Shown here in pieces: positions 15,308-22,307 of a stretch of 25,872 nt of DNA (within the stretch, counting starts at the first letter, position 1; every line of letters starts with the position of its first letter). The stretch is from 2-01-FULL-39-33 sp964361645 (GTDB lineage Bacteria; Patescibacteriota; Patescibacteriia; 2-01-FULL-39-33): NCBI GenBank assembly GCA_964361645.1, contig CAYIBK010000014.1:1-25872 (forward strand), in the 5' to 3' direction. Below the pieces are notes generated by a model. That model was given only the letters and a program-made list of their open reading frames with translations, ran no database searches and was not told where the DNA came from. The position numbers were made by a program, and so were the translations under genes.

Positions 15308-15336
15308 TTGACAGAATAGATTTAAAATAATAGGAT
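15308..15336 (+). promoter_or_regulatory. promoter of the CYTH-domain gene
   Basis: TTGACA (15308-15313) and TAGGAT (15331-15336) with a 17-bp spacer, divergent from the rny promoter. Confidence 0.65.
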
Positions 15337-15379
15337 GGAGCTAATTTAGCACCTTACAACAACCCAAGGAGACTATGTT

Positions 15380-15862
15380 ATGGAAATAGAAAGAAAGTGG
15401 CTTCTCAATAATCAGCCAAATTTTCCAGAAATAGAAGAAATTATAATCATTGAACAGGGCTATATTGCAATCGAAGATGGTGAAATAAGAATTAGAAAAA
15501 TGACTTCTAAAAAATTAGGAGTTAAATATTTTATCACTATAAAAAGCGAGGGTAGTATTGCCAGACAGGAATGGGAACAAGAAATTCCTCAATGGACTTA
15601 TGAATTATTAATGGAAACTATCAGACAAAAAATAATTTCTAAGGCGCTTTTTAAAATACCCTTAAACAATTTATACTTGGAATTTCATGCCTACCTAAGA
15701 TCCCTGGATGGATTATTTATTATGGAATGCGAATTCCCTAATCTGGAAGAAGCAGAAGCTTTTGAAATTCCAAATTGGATCATTGATTTTATCGATAAGG
15801 AAGTCACAGATGATCCAAGATATAAAAATAAAAACCTGGCAATAAACGGATTGCCCAAATAA
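15380..15862 (+). CDS. CYTH-domain protein (triphosphate tunnel enzyme)
   Basis: A 160-aa CYTH/TTM-superfamily protein. The N-terminal ExExK signature (MEIERKW, Glu2/Glu4/Lys6) and alternating beta strands with charged residues (EIRIRKM, YFITIKSEG, LYLEFHAY, FIMECEFPN) form the expected triphosphate-binding tunnel. Family members hydrolyse inorganic triphosphate or thiamine triphosphate, or cyclise ATP; the bacterial short form is most often a tripolyphosphatase, which is inference here. The start at 15380 is favoured over an out-of-frame ATG five nt earlier because AAGGAG lies 8 nt upstream. It is monocistronic, with its own promoter and a strong bidirectional terminator shared with clpP. 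Confidence 0.85.
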   Translation: MEIERKWLLNNQPNFPEIEEIIIIEQGYIAIEDGEIRIRKMTSKKLGVKYFITIKSEGSIARQEWEQEIPQWTYELLMETIRQKIISKALFKIPLNNLYLEFHAYLRSLDGLFIMECEFPNLEEAEAFEIPNWIIDFIDKEVTDDPRYKNKNLAINGLPK

Positions 15863-15865
15863 CAA

Positions 15866-15896
15866 AAGCTCTGATAATCAATCAGAGCTTTTTTTA
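15866..15896. terminator. bidirectional terminator (CYTH gene / clpP)
   Basis: AAAGCTCTGAT and ATCAGAGCTTT form an 11-bp stem with a short loop. T-rich sequence follows on the plus strand and A-rich precedes it, so it serves both converging genes. Confidence 0.85.
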
Positions 15897-15902
15897 TTCA
15901 AT

Positions 15903-16478
15903 CTATTTTATAATCTTATCTATAATGCCGTATTCCATCGCATCACTAGCTGACATATATTTATCACGATCAGTGTCTTTCTCTATTTGAGATAAAGTTT
16001 TTTTAGTATGCTTCACCAAAATTTTATCTAATTTTTCTTTAACCTTCAAAATGTGCTCGGCATGTATTTTTATATCGGCCGCTTGCCCTTCCATGCCACC
16101 CATCACTTGATGAATCATCATTTCGGCATTAGGCAGTGCCAAGCGCTTGCCCGCCTCACCGCCAGCTAGAATTACTGCCGCCATAGAAGAAGCCATGCCC
16201 ACACAAATAGTGGAAACATTGGGCTTAACATATTGCATAGTGTCATAGATAGCCAAGCCAGCAGAAACTGATCCACCAGGAGAATTGATATATAATTTAA
16301 TATCCTGACCATTGTTCTCGCTATCTAAAAATAAGAGTTGGGCAATAACAGTATTAGCTACCGCATCGTCAATGGCCGAACCTAAAAAGATAATGCGATC
16401 CTTTAATAGGCGCGAATAAATATCATAGGCGCGTTCGCCATAATTGGTTTTCTCTAGGACTGTGGGTATTAAATGCAT
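15903..16478 (-). CDS. clpP: ATP-dependent Clp protease, proteolytic subunit
   Basis: A 191-aa ClpP serine peptidase that forms the tetradecameric barrel working with ClpX or ClpA/C unfoldases. The catalytic triad is visible: Ser98 in GMASSMAA, His123 in MMIHQVMGG, and Asp172 in DRDKYMSA. The handle and substrate-binding motif YINSPGGSVSAGLAIYDTM is intact. Length is normal. No partner ATPase is in the window. The start has no Shine-Dalgarno; upstream 16479-16582 is a very AT-rich stretch of TTTTAAAATT-like words in which no clear promoter could be assigned. Confidence 0.94.
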   Translation of the reverse strand: MHLIPTVLEKTNYGERAYDIYSRLLKDRIIFLGSAIDDAVANTVIAQLLFLDSENNGQDIKLYINSPGGSVSAGLAIYDTMQYVKPNVSTICVGMASSMAAVILAGGEAGKRLALPNAEMMIHQVMGGMEGQAADIKIHAEHILKVKEKLDKILVKHTKKTLSQIEKDTDRDKYMSASDAMEYGIIDKIIK

Positions 16479-16582
16479 AATATAATATAATTTCTAATTT
16501 TTAATTTATAATTTTAAAACAATTTTCAATAATTTAATTTTAAATTTTAAAACCCATTAAATTAATATACTTATAGAGTACC
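16479..16582. repeat. AT-only micro-repeat spacer
   Basis: Almost pure A/T with repeated TTTTAATTT/AATTTTAAA words between nrnA and clpP. No ORF or terminator is seen. Confidence 0.4.
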
Positions 16583-17536
16583 CTAAACAATATCATTTTT
16601 CAAGTAGCTGATGAAATCGCAACTTTTCTCATCCAAAGTATGAGGCAAAGTAAACCCAGCCGCTTTTTTATGGCCACCACCTCCGTTAACTTTGGCAATA
16701 GCCGATAAATCAATGTCATTTCTGATTGTCCTTAGTCCCACTCTGGTAAAATTAGGGCCGATTCTAAATAAGGCTACAAATTTTGTATCATAAATAACAT
16801 TCAAAAAATTAGTTAGGCCGTCTAATTCCTCCTCCTCTATTTGATGCTCCCTATATTCTTCTTCTTTAATATAAGTGTAGGCGATTTCACTATTATCATC
16901 ACTTCTAATGCGTGATAAAACCTTGCCCCAAAGACGCAGACCGTTGATGGATTTATTTTTATTAACTTGATCGTCTATTTTATGTATTTTGGCTCCCCTG
17001 CCAATTAGTTGTGACGCTATAATTATGGAGTTGGCATTAGTAGCAGAATTAGAAAAACTGCCAGTATCCCCTAAAATGCCACACAAAAGACAGGTGGCAA
17101 TATTTTTGGTAATTTCGGATTTTACTTCAATTAAAAATTTATAAACTATTTCACAAGTAGAGCTAGCCCGATCATCAATCAAATTAATATCGCCAAAAAG
17201 ATTATTGCTAATATGATGATCAATATTAATCACATAATTATCTTTGAACAATTTATCATCTATACCAGAGTGATCCATACTGGCCAAATCTAAGGCAATC
17301 ACCAAATCAAATTTATGATCTAAAATTTTTTCATCACTGCAAACATCGCTGATACTAGGCAGAAAATCAAAATAAGCCGGTATTGGGCCGATATTAAAAA
17401 GAGTTGGATTCTTGCCCAGACTTTTTAAATAAAAAAATATCGCCAAAGATGATCCAAGAGCATCGCTATCGGGCCTTCTATGGCTAATAATTAAAATATT
17501 ATGGGAATTTTTTATTTTTAACTCTATTTCATTCAT
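16583..17536 (-). CDS. nrnA: DHH-family nanoRNase / pAp phosphatase
   Basis: A 317-aa DHH-DHHA1 phosphoesterase like NrnA, which degrades 2-5-nt RNA fragments and dephosphorylates 3'-phosphoadenosine 5'-phosphate. Metal-binding motifs: SHRRPDSDALGS (His19, Asp23, Asp25), ALDLA (Asp near 83), NIDHH (Asp106-His107-His108), and CLLCGILGDTGSF with the fourth Asp. The C-terminal DHHA1 domain has the substrate motif GGGGHKKAAGF. Length is normal. It could complement RNase Y and RNase III in finishing RNA decay. The promoter is upstream at 17560-17586; no Shine-Dalgarno is seen at the ATG. Confidence 0.9.
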   Translation of the reverse strand: MNEIELKIKNSHNILIISHRRPDSDALGSSLAIFFYLKSLGKNPTLFNIGPIPAYFDFLPSISDVCSDEKILDHKFDLVIALDLASMDHSGIDDKLFKDNYVINIDHHISNNLFGDINLIDDRASSTCEIVYKFLIEVKSEITKNIATCLLCGILGDTGSFSNSATNANSIIIASQLIGRGAKIHKIDDQVNKNKSINGLRLWGKVLSRIRSDDNSEIAYTYIKEEEYREHQIEEEELDGLTNFLNVIYDTKFVALFRIGPNFTRVGLRTIRNDIDLSAIAKVNGGGGHKKAAGFTLPHTLDEKSCDFISYLKNDIV

Positions 17537-17559
17537 ACTATATATAGTTGATCATTTAC

Positions 17560-17586
17560 TTTATAACATATTAATTTTTATGTCAA
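17560..17586 (-). promoter_or_regulatory. possible promoter of nrnA
   Basis: TTGACA (17581-17586) and TATAAA (17560-17565) on the minus strand. The spacer is only 15 bp, but a TG lies one base before the -10 box (extended -10). Confidence 0.45.
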
Positions 17587-17631
17587 TAATTCAAGACGCC
17601 ATGATTTTTTAATAGCCAATAATTTTTTTAC

Positions 17632-17668
17632 AAAAAAAATACCCCAAAACATGGCTAGTGTTTCGGGG
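17632..17668 (-). terminator. terminator of the small membrane-protein pair
   Basis: On the minus strand CCCCGAAACA pairs with TGTTTTGGGG (10 bp, one G-U), followed by TATTTTTTTT. Confidence 0.85.
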
Positions 17669-17677
17669 TTAATTATA

Positions 17678-18244
17678 TTAACCAAGTTGTTTGAGTTGCT
17701 TAAACTTTTCCCAACTAATCTGGTGCCCAACCTCTTTATCGTTAGCTGGGATAAGCATAAACAAACGACTACCTCCAGGTATTATCAAACTACATCCACT
17801 ACCAAAATTGTGAATAGCCGATGTTTCTAGATTGTAAATATGTGCATCATGCAAAACATTAAAACAATCATAACTGTAGCTTGAGGAGTATGGTATTGGT
17901 CTCCACTGGCTATCCATACTAAAATCTCTCTCAAGAGTCCAAGTGCATTGAATTATTAGTTCATCCTTACCATTATTGGTGATAATTTGGATGGACTTAA
18001 TTTCTCCTATCTCCTCTATAATAGAGGAATCGCCTCTTATAGTGACCTGAAGATAGCCACCAACATAGTTTTGAATCTCGGCATAGAAATGCCGATGCTT
18101 AACTGGACTTCCTAGTGGCCGTCCTAGTTCTTTACCTTCCAATTGTTTCATTGGCAGATTCTTAATCGTAATTTTAGCCGCCCAAGTAGATACGACTGCC
18201 ACTAGGATTAAAAGCATAAACGAAAACGTGATAGCGATACCCAT
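17678..18244 (-). CDS. signal-anchored unknown protein, 188 aa
   Basis: No recognised family. The start is put at ATG 18242-18244 because AAAGGAG lies about 7 nt upstream; an ATG six bases earlier is too close to that site, and the frame continues to 18343 through the neighbouring gene. Residues about 5-23 are a hydrophobic signal anchor, followed by a ~160-residue, mainly beta extracytoplasmic domain with three Cys, an aromatic stretch (WRPIPYSSSYSYDCF) and a Gly/Ser-rich strand (HNFGSGCSLIIPGGS). It is the second gene after a 50-aa membrane protein, 28 nt apart, under one strong promoter, divergent from a TrmB-type regulator. Confidence 0.65.
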   Translation of the reverse strand: MGIAITFSFMLLILVAVVSTWAAKITIKNLPMKQLEGKELGRPLGSPVKHRHFYAEIQNYVGGYLQVTIRGDSSIIEEIGEIKSIQIITNNGKDELIIQCTWTLERDFSMDSQWRPIPYSSSYSYDCFNVLHDAHIYNLETSAIHNFGSGCSLIIPGGSRLFMLIPANDKEVGHQISWEKFKQLKQLG

Positions 18245-18272
18245 AGCCATTCTCCTTTGTTGTTTTTGTGCA

Positions 18273-18425
18273 CTAAAATAACTGGATATTTCGACGATGC
18301 TCAGCCTCTTCTTCTCGACGATGCTCAGATTCATCATTTTCACTTATTTTAATCCCCAACACGATTGCACTAATCACCACCACAATCACACCAAAGATTA
18401 AAAATACTTTTAGAAAAATGATCAT
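18273..18425 (-). CDS. single-TM small protein with charged tail, 50 aa
   Basis: Starts at ATG 18423-18425, set by AAAGGAG six to seven nt upstream; the longer frame to 18464 has no such site. Residues 2-25 are one transmembrane helix (MIIFLKVFLIFGVIVVVISA...). The C-terminal half is highly charged and repeats EHRR twice (SEHRREEEAEHRRN), encoded by a 14-nt direct repeat at 18291-18304 and 18313-18326. It leads the two-gene unit. Function unknown; size and position suggest a partner of the 188-aa protein. Confidence 0.6.
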   Translation of the reverse strand: MIIFLKVFLIFGVIVVVISAIVLGIKISENDESEHRREEEAEHRRNIQLF

Positions 18426-18488
18426 CTCTATTCTCCTTTTTTGAAGATAAACTGTAAAGTACAAATAAAATAGTGACCACCACTAATT

Positions 18489-18642
18489 TATATCATAATT
18501 ATAACATATATATAATTAAATGTCAATATATATCATCATAATTAAATTAAGTTAAAAATAAAATGGCTAAAATTAAATACTTTTTATTAAAATAATAATA
18601 AAATGTGACTTAAATACTTGACACTTTATAAAATATGATATA
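18489..18642. promoter_or_regulatory. three ATGATATA octamers, candidate TrmB operators
   Basis: The octamer TATATCAT/ATGATATA occurs at 18489-18496 (at the minus transcript start), 18529-18536 (just upstream of the minus -35) and 18635-18642 (overlapping the trmB -10). The positions would suit control of both divergent promoters by the adjacent regulator. In such AT-rich DNA chance copies are possible. Confidence 0.4.
18498..18526 (-). promoter_or_regulatory. consensus promoter of the membrane-protein pair
   Basis: TTGACA (18521-18526) and TATAAT (18498-18503), minus strand, 17-bp spacer: a perfect consensus. The transcript starts near 18491, giving a ~66-nt leader that begins with a TAGTG/CACTA hairpin (18472-18486). 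Confidence 0.8.
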
Positions 18643-18646
18643 TAAT
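18618..18646 (+). promoter_or_regulatory. consensus promoter of the trmB-like gene (leaderless)
   Basis: TTGACA (18618-18623) and TATAAT (18641-18646), 17-bp spacer. The expected +1, seven nt after the -10 box, is the A of the ATG at 18653, so the mRNA should be leaderless. Confidence 0.8.
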
Positions 18647-18652
18647 TAAACT

Positions 18653-19408
18653 ATGGAAAACTTAACTCAAAAACTAAAAATATTAGGACTAGACGATAAA
18701 GATATCGCCGTTTACTTGGCCATCTTAACTTTAGGAAAAAGCACAATTACCGATATTTCGCGTAAATCAGCCATAAAAAGAACTACAATTTATAGTTATT
18801 TAGACAACCTGCTTAAATTCGGATTGATTTTTAAGACTGTCGATAAAAAACGCATCTATTATTGCCCGGAAAATCCCGATAAGATTAAGAGTGTTTTAGA
18901 GAAGCAAAAAACAGAAATCGACGAGAAAAAAGAAAAAATTAGTTTAGCCATCCCAGAATTGGAGAAGTTATATTCCGGCAGTTTTAATAAACCGCGTGTT
19001 AGTTTTTATGAAGGCAAAGAAGGCTTGAGAGAAGTCTATTGGCAGATATTAGACACGCCCAAAACAGTTTATTCAATTTTTTCACCTGATAATTTCTTCA
19101 AATTATTCTCGCTAACAGAGAATCATAAATTAATGATGACTCTATATAATAATGGTGGCGGGCTACATAGCTTAGTAGAAAAAACCGAAACGCCAAGGGA
19201 AGAGCTTAAAAAAGATGAATATAAAAAATTCATTAAAAGTAAAAATCTGCCCAATGGCTTTCATTTTGAAACCGATCTTTTGGTGGCAGGTAATAAAGTT
19301 GCTTTAATTTCCTTTAAGAATTTAATCGGCATAATTATTGAAGACGGTGCTATTGCCGATTTACAAAAGAATTTTATTAACACTATTTGGAAAATAAACA
19401 GTGTTTAA
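18653..19408 (+). CDS. TrmB-family transcriptional regulator
   Basis: A 251-aa regulator of the TrmB type. The N-terminal winged helix-turn-helix (about residues 8-75: LGLDDKDIAVYLAILTLGKSTITDISRK and on) is followed by a Lys/Glu coiled-coil linker (about 80-108) and a C-terminal PLD-like effector domain beginning PRVSFYEGKEGLREVYW. TrmB proteins bind AT-rich operators in response to sugars or other ligands; the ligand here is unknown. It is divergent from two small membrane proteins, its likely targets, and shares repeated octamers with their promoter. Its own consensus promoter leaves no leader. A strong terminator follows. Confidence 0.88.
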   Translation: MENLTQKLKILGLDDKDIAVYLAILTLGKSTITDISRKSAIKRTTIYSYLDNLLKFGLIFKTVDKKRIYYCPENPDKIKSVLEKQKTEIDEKKEKISLAIPELEKLYSGSFNKPRVSFYEGKEGLREVYWQILDTPKTVYSIFSPDNFFKLFSLTENHKLMMTLYNNGGGLHSLVEKTETPREELKKDEYKKFIKSKNLPNGFHFETDLLVAGNKVALISFKNLIGIIIEDGAIADLQKNFINTIWKINSV

Positions 19409-19412
19409 TACA

Positions 19413-19442
19413 ACAAAACCCCAGCCTCAACTGGGGTTTTGT
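19413..19442. terminator. bidirectional terminator (trmB-like / rbfA)
   Basis: ACAAAACCCCAG and CTGGGGTTTTGT form a perfect 12-bp stem with a 6-nt loop; the T- and A-rich arms can serve both converging genes. Confidence 0.85.
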
Positions 19443-19453
19443 AAACTAAATAA

Positions 19454-19786
19454 TTATTTTAAAGTGTCTAATAATTGTTCTATTTCGGCCGCCCTTTGCC
19501 CAGTATCATCAATAAAAAATTTCAATCTGGGTGTATTTCTTAAAGTTAATTTGTCATTTATAATCCTTTGAAATTCATAAACATTATTGATCAACAAACT
19601 CATAACCTGTTTTTGATCGGTTTCGGGCAAAACGCTCAGATAAACTTTGGCACTTTTTAAATCGGGTGAAGTTTTAACTTTGGTGATAGTAACAATTGTC
19701 CCTTGAGGAAACTCAACTTCAGCCATTATAATCTGCCCCAGTTGCTGGGCCAGAAGCTCGTCTACTTTTTCCATTCGATCAGACAT
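19454..19786 (-). CDS. rbfA: 30S ribosome-binding factor A
   Basis: A 110-aa RbfA, a KH-fold protein that binds the immature 30S subunit and helps 16S rRNA 5'-end maturation. The pattern RMEKVDELLAQQLGQII, then VTITKVKTSPDLKSAKVYLSVL, and the C-terminal LTLRNTPRLKFFIDD are typical. Length is normal. It lies 116 nt downstream of infB on the same strand, the common infB-rbfA order, separated by a repeat-filled spacer. The ATG has no Shine-Dalgarno. A strong terminator follows. Confidence 0.92.
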   Translation of the reverse strand: MSDRMEKVDELLAQQLGQIIMAEVEFPQGTIVTITKVKTSPDLKSAKVYLSVLPETDQKQVMSLLINNVYEFQRIINDKLTLRNTPRLKFFIDDTGQRAAEIEQLLDTLK

Positions 19787-19794
19787 ATTTTTGG

Positions 19795-19895
19795 TTTATA
19801 GTATATAGCTTATGGCGTATAGCAAATGGCATATGGTATATAGTTAATAGTATTTTCTGCTATTTACTATTTGCTATTTGCCATTAACCATTAGC
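19795..19895. repeat. ATAGCAAATGGC-type imperfect repeat
   Basis: The spacer between infB and rbfA is made of degenerate, alternating words such as TATAGC, TATATAG, GCAAATGGC and, in the second half, the inverse CTATTTGC/GCCATT. The two halves can fold back on each other. No ORF is present. Confidence 0.6.
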
Positions 19896-19902
19896 CGATT
19901 AT

Positions 19903-21954
19903 TTATTTCTGTTCTTCATAAAACTCTAAAACATCCCCTGTTTCAATCACTGGGTTGCCTTCAAAACTTAAACCGCATTCCTGGCCAGAATTTACCTTAT
20001 CAGTTATTTGTTTGGCACATTCCAACCTCTTAACACTGCCAGAAGATATAGCTTGGCCGCCTCTGGTTACAATAACCATATTACACGGTGTTAAAGTGCC
20101 TTCTAATACTCGGCCACCAATAATCATATTCTTATTTTCTTTTCTAAAAATTTTCAAAACTTCTAATTTGCCAATTAATTTCCTAACAATATCTTTTTCT
20201 TTAAGAGAAATAATTTCTTTTTGGATATCCTCTATTAAATGATAAATGACCTCATAATATTTTATATCTACTTCTTTTTCCCTGGCCAAATCAATTACCA
20301 TAGTGGATGGCTTAACATGAAAGCCTAAAATTTTAGATCCAGTCGCCTCGGCTTTTAAAATATCGGTTTCCGTAATTATACCCAATCCCTTACCAACAAT
20401 TTTAACTTTAATTCTATCTGTCTCCAACTTAGCCAAGCTTTCAATAATCGCCTCCACCGATCCCAAGACATCAGCTTTAATAATCAAGTTAATAAATTTA
20501 ACGCCTGATTCATCGTCAACTAATTTGGCCTTAGTGGAATAATCTTTTTCTTGTTTTAACCTGTGGTGTTTAGCATCACGACTCAATGATTTAATATCTA
20601 CCGGCACTTCTAAAATACTGCCCACTTCCGGAGCTAGTTTTAAGCCTAAAATCCTAACTGGAGTTCCAGGCAAGGCTTGAATGGTATTATCACCTTTATA
20701 ATCTTTTAGCATTCTTACTTTACCCACTAGGGTTGTGCCCATACCTAAGGCATCACCTATTTTAAGTGTGCCTGATTGTACTAAGATGGTCGCCACTGGT
20801 CCTTCGCCTTTATCAATATGAGATTCAATGATCGTGCCAATAGCAGGTCTACTTGGATCAGCCACAATATTATCTTTTTCCATATCAGCTACTAGTAAAA
20901 CTGTTTCCAGTAAATCATCAATACCCGTGCCAACTTTTGCTGAAACATTAGCAATAATTACTTTACCACCCCATTCTTCTGGCAATAAATTAAGTGAAGA
21001 CAAATCTTGTTTTACTTTTTCAATATTAGCTTCTGATTTATCAATTTTATTGATAGCCACTACATAAGGCAGTCCGGCATCTTGGATAATCTTAATCGCT
21101 TCTTTAGTTTGCGGCTGAATGCTGTCATCGGCAGCTATCACTAAAATAGCAATATCAGCTACACGAGCGCCGCGCGATCTCATGGCAGTAAAAGCTTCAT
21201 GTCCGGGTGTATCAATAAAAGTGATTTTTCGACCAGAAAAATCATCCCGAGAATGTCGAGGGATCCCTCGATTCGCTTCGCTCTCTCGGGATAACTTTTC
21301 GTCCTTCGGATGAAAAGTCACCTGATAAGCTCCGATATGTTGGGTAATACCGCCGCTTTCTCCGGCTATCACATCAGTTTTTCTAATGGCATCTAAAATC
21401 TTGGTTTTGCCATGATCAACATGGCCCATCACTACAACCACCGGTGGACGTGATATAACTTCCTCACCCCTATTTTTTAAAATTTCTTCTAATTTTTTCT
21501 GTTCCTCGTGGGAAGATGAATCTGCTGTTTTAGTTTCGCTGGCGATAATTTTATAACCCAATTCCTCGCCGACAATTGAAGCGGTATCAAAATCAATTCT
21601 TTCATTCATAGAAGCTAAAACGCCATTTTTCATCAGTTCAGCCAAAACTTTATTAATCGGCAAACTCAACATATCAGCAAATTCTCGCACAGTTATAACT
21701 GAGGGCACTTTTACTTCCACTACTTCCTTAATGTCTACTTCTTCGGTTAAAACCTTATCTCCTCTAATTTCAGCAATGCGTGACATTTCACGATCTTTTT
21801 TGGATTGCCTCTTCCAGGCCTCAATAATCTTTTGAGCTATCCGATCATCAACTTTTATAGCTTTTCGGCCAATATCAAAACCCAGCTCTGGCAATTTATC
21901 AAAAAGCTCGCTGGAAGTGACTTTAAGTTGTCTTGATAATTCGGAGATATTCAT
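19903..21954 (-). CDS. infB: translation initiation factor IF-2 with an in-frame insert
   Basis: A 683-aa IF-2, the GTPase that brings initiator tRNA to the ribosome. Layout: a short N-terminal IF2N-type domain (1-50), a second IF2N-like domain (about 85-135), then the G domain with G1 GHVDHGKT (177-184), G2 GGITQHIGAY (201-210), G3 DTPGHE (248-253), G4 NKID and G5 SAK, then domains II-IV (ending CGLSFEGNPVIETGDVLEFYE). Between G2 and G3 about 26 residues (215-240) replace the usual short turn; they are encoded by palindromic DNA. The frame stays open and all GTPase motifs are intact. It has its own promoter and no Shine-Dalgarno. Confidence 0.94.
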   Translation of the reverse strand: MNISELSRQLKVTSSELFDKLPELGFDIGRKAIKVDDRIAQKIIEAWKRQSKKDREMSRIAEIRGDKVLTEEVDIKEVVEVKVPSVITVREFADMLSLPINKVLAELMKNGVLASMNERIDFDTASIVGEELGYKIIASETKTADSSSHEEQKKLEEILKNRGEEVISRPPVVVVMGHVDHGKTKILDAIRKTDVIAGESGGITQHIGAYQVTFHPKDEKLSRESEANRGIPRHSRDDFSGRKITFIDTPGHEAFTAMRSRGARVADIAILVIAADDSIQPQTKEAIKIIQDAGLPYVVAINKIDKSEANIEKVKQDLSSLNLLPEEWGGKVIIANVSAKVGTGIDDLLETVLLVADMEKDNIVADPSRPAIGTIIESHIDKGEGPVATILVQSGTLKIGDALGMGTTLVGKVRMLKDYKGDNTIQALPGTPVRILGLKLAPEVGSILEVPVDIKSLSRDAKHHRLKQEKDYSTKAKLVDDESGVKFINLIIKADVLGSVEAIIESLAKLETDRIKVKIVGKGLGIITETDILKAEATGSKILGFHVKPSTMVIDLAREKEVDIKYYEVIYHLIEDIQKEIISLKEKDIVRKLIGKLEVLKIFRKENKNMIIGGRVLEGTLTPCNMVIVTRGGQAISSGSVKRLECAKQITDKVNSGQECGLSFEGNPVIETGDVLEFYEEQK
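21244..21318. repeat. palindromic element inside infB
   Basis: Two nested hairpins. ATCCCGAGA (21244-21252) pairs with TCTCGGGAT (21284-21292) around a perfect 16-nt palindrome TCGAGGGATCCCTCGA (21256-21271). ACTTTTC (21294-21300) pairs with GAAAAGT (21312-21318), with an inner TCC/GGA. The whole is GC-richer than its surroundings and read in frame, like the palindromic elements known from Rickettsia genes. Confidence 0.8.
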
Positions 21955-21982
21955 GAGTAAAGGATAATTTATAGACTTTCTT

Positions 21983-22011
21983 ACTATATCAGAAAATAGC
22001 TAAAATTTCAA
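21983..22011 (-). promoter_or_regulatory. promoter of infB
   Basis: TTGAAA (22006-22011) and TATAGT (21983-21988), minus strand, 17-bp spacer; the expected leader is about 22 nt. Confidence 0.65.
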
Positions 22012-22016
22012 GCCCG

Positions 22017-22124
22017 CCCCGTTGTAATTCTACAACTAATATGAATTAAAAAATTGCCAGCCGAAGGCGGTTCTTAATAATTTTATATTATACTCACTAA
22101 GTATCATTAGAATTACAACTGGGG
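22017..22124. repeat. 108-bp element with 15-bp inverted ends
   Basis: CCCC plus GTTGTAATTCT (22017-22031) is the inverse of AGAATTACAAC-T-GGGG (22109-22124), 15 bp with one bulged T. The left end can also fold locally (GTTGTA/TACAAC). No ORF inside. It sits between the divergent infB and tRNA-Cys promoters; MITE-like or a structured spacer. Confidence 0.5.
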
Positions 22125-22141
22125 TATTTATCAATTCGTGA

Positions 22142-22170
22142 TTGAAAAAAAGAGTTATTTATGATAAATT
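22142..22170 (+). promoter_or_regulatory. promoter of tRNA-Cys
   Basis: TTGAAA (22142-22147) and TAAATT (22165-22170), 17-bp spacer; the start near 22177 is about 12 nt before the tRNA. Confidence 0.55.
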
Positions 22171-22188
22171 TAAAAAGTCTTAATTAAT

Positions 22189-22260
22189 GGCCAGGTAGCC
22201 AAGTAGTAAGGCGGTGGTCTGCAAAACCGCTATGCGTGGGTGCAACTCCCATCCTGGCCT
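22189..22260 (+). tRNA. tRNA-Cys (GCA) with unusual T and D loops
   Basis: Acceptor GGCCAGG/CCTGGCC, anticodon stem GTGGT/ACCGC with loop CTGCAAA (anticodon GCA), T stem GTGGG/CCCAT, discriminator U73 as expected for Cys. No CCA is encoded. The T loop is TGCAACT, so position 55 is G instead of U, and the D loop has A at position 18 instead of G. Confidence 0.92.
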
Positions 22261-22267
22261 CAAATAT

Positions 22268-22292
22268 AAAAACCGGCTATGAGCCGGTTTTT
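22268..22292. terminator. bidirectional terminator (tRNA-Cys / 3D protein)
   Basis: AAAAACCGGCT and AGCCGGTTTTT form an 11-bp stem around a 3-nt loop, with A and T tracts at its ends. Confidence 0.8.
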
Positions 22293-22307
22293 ATAAATAA
22301 GATTATA

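Noticed and set aside
19795..19895. Possible CRISPR array
   Set aside because: The words are degenerate, unevenly spaced and without spacers, and no cas gene is present.
21235..21318. Frameshift or pseudogene in infB
   Set aside because: The insert keeps the frame and all downstream IF-2 domains read through without a stop.
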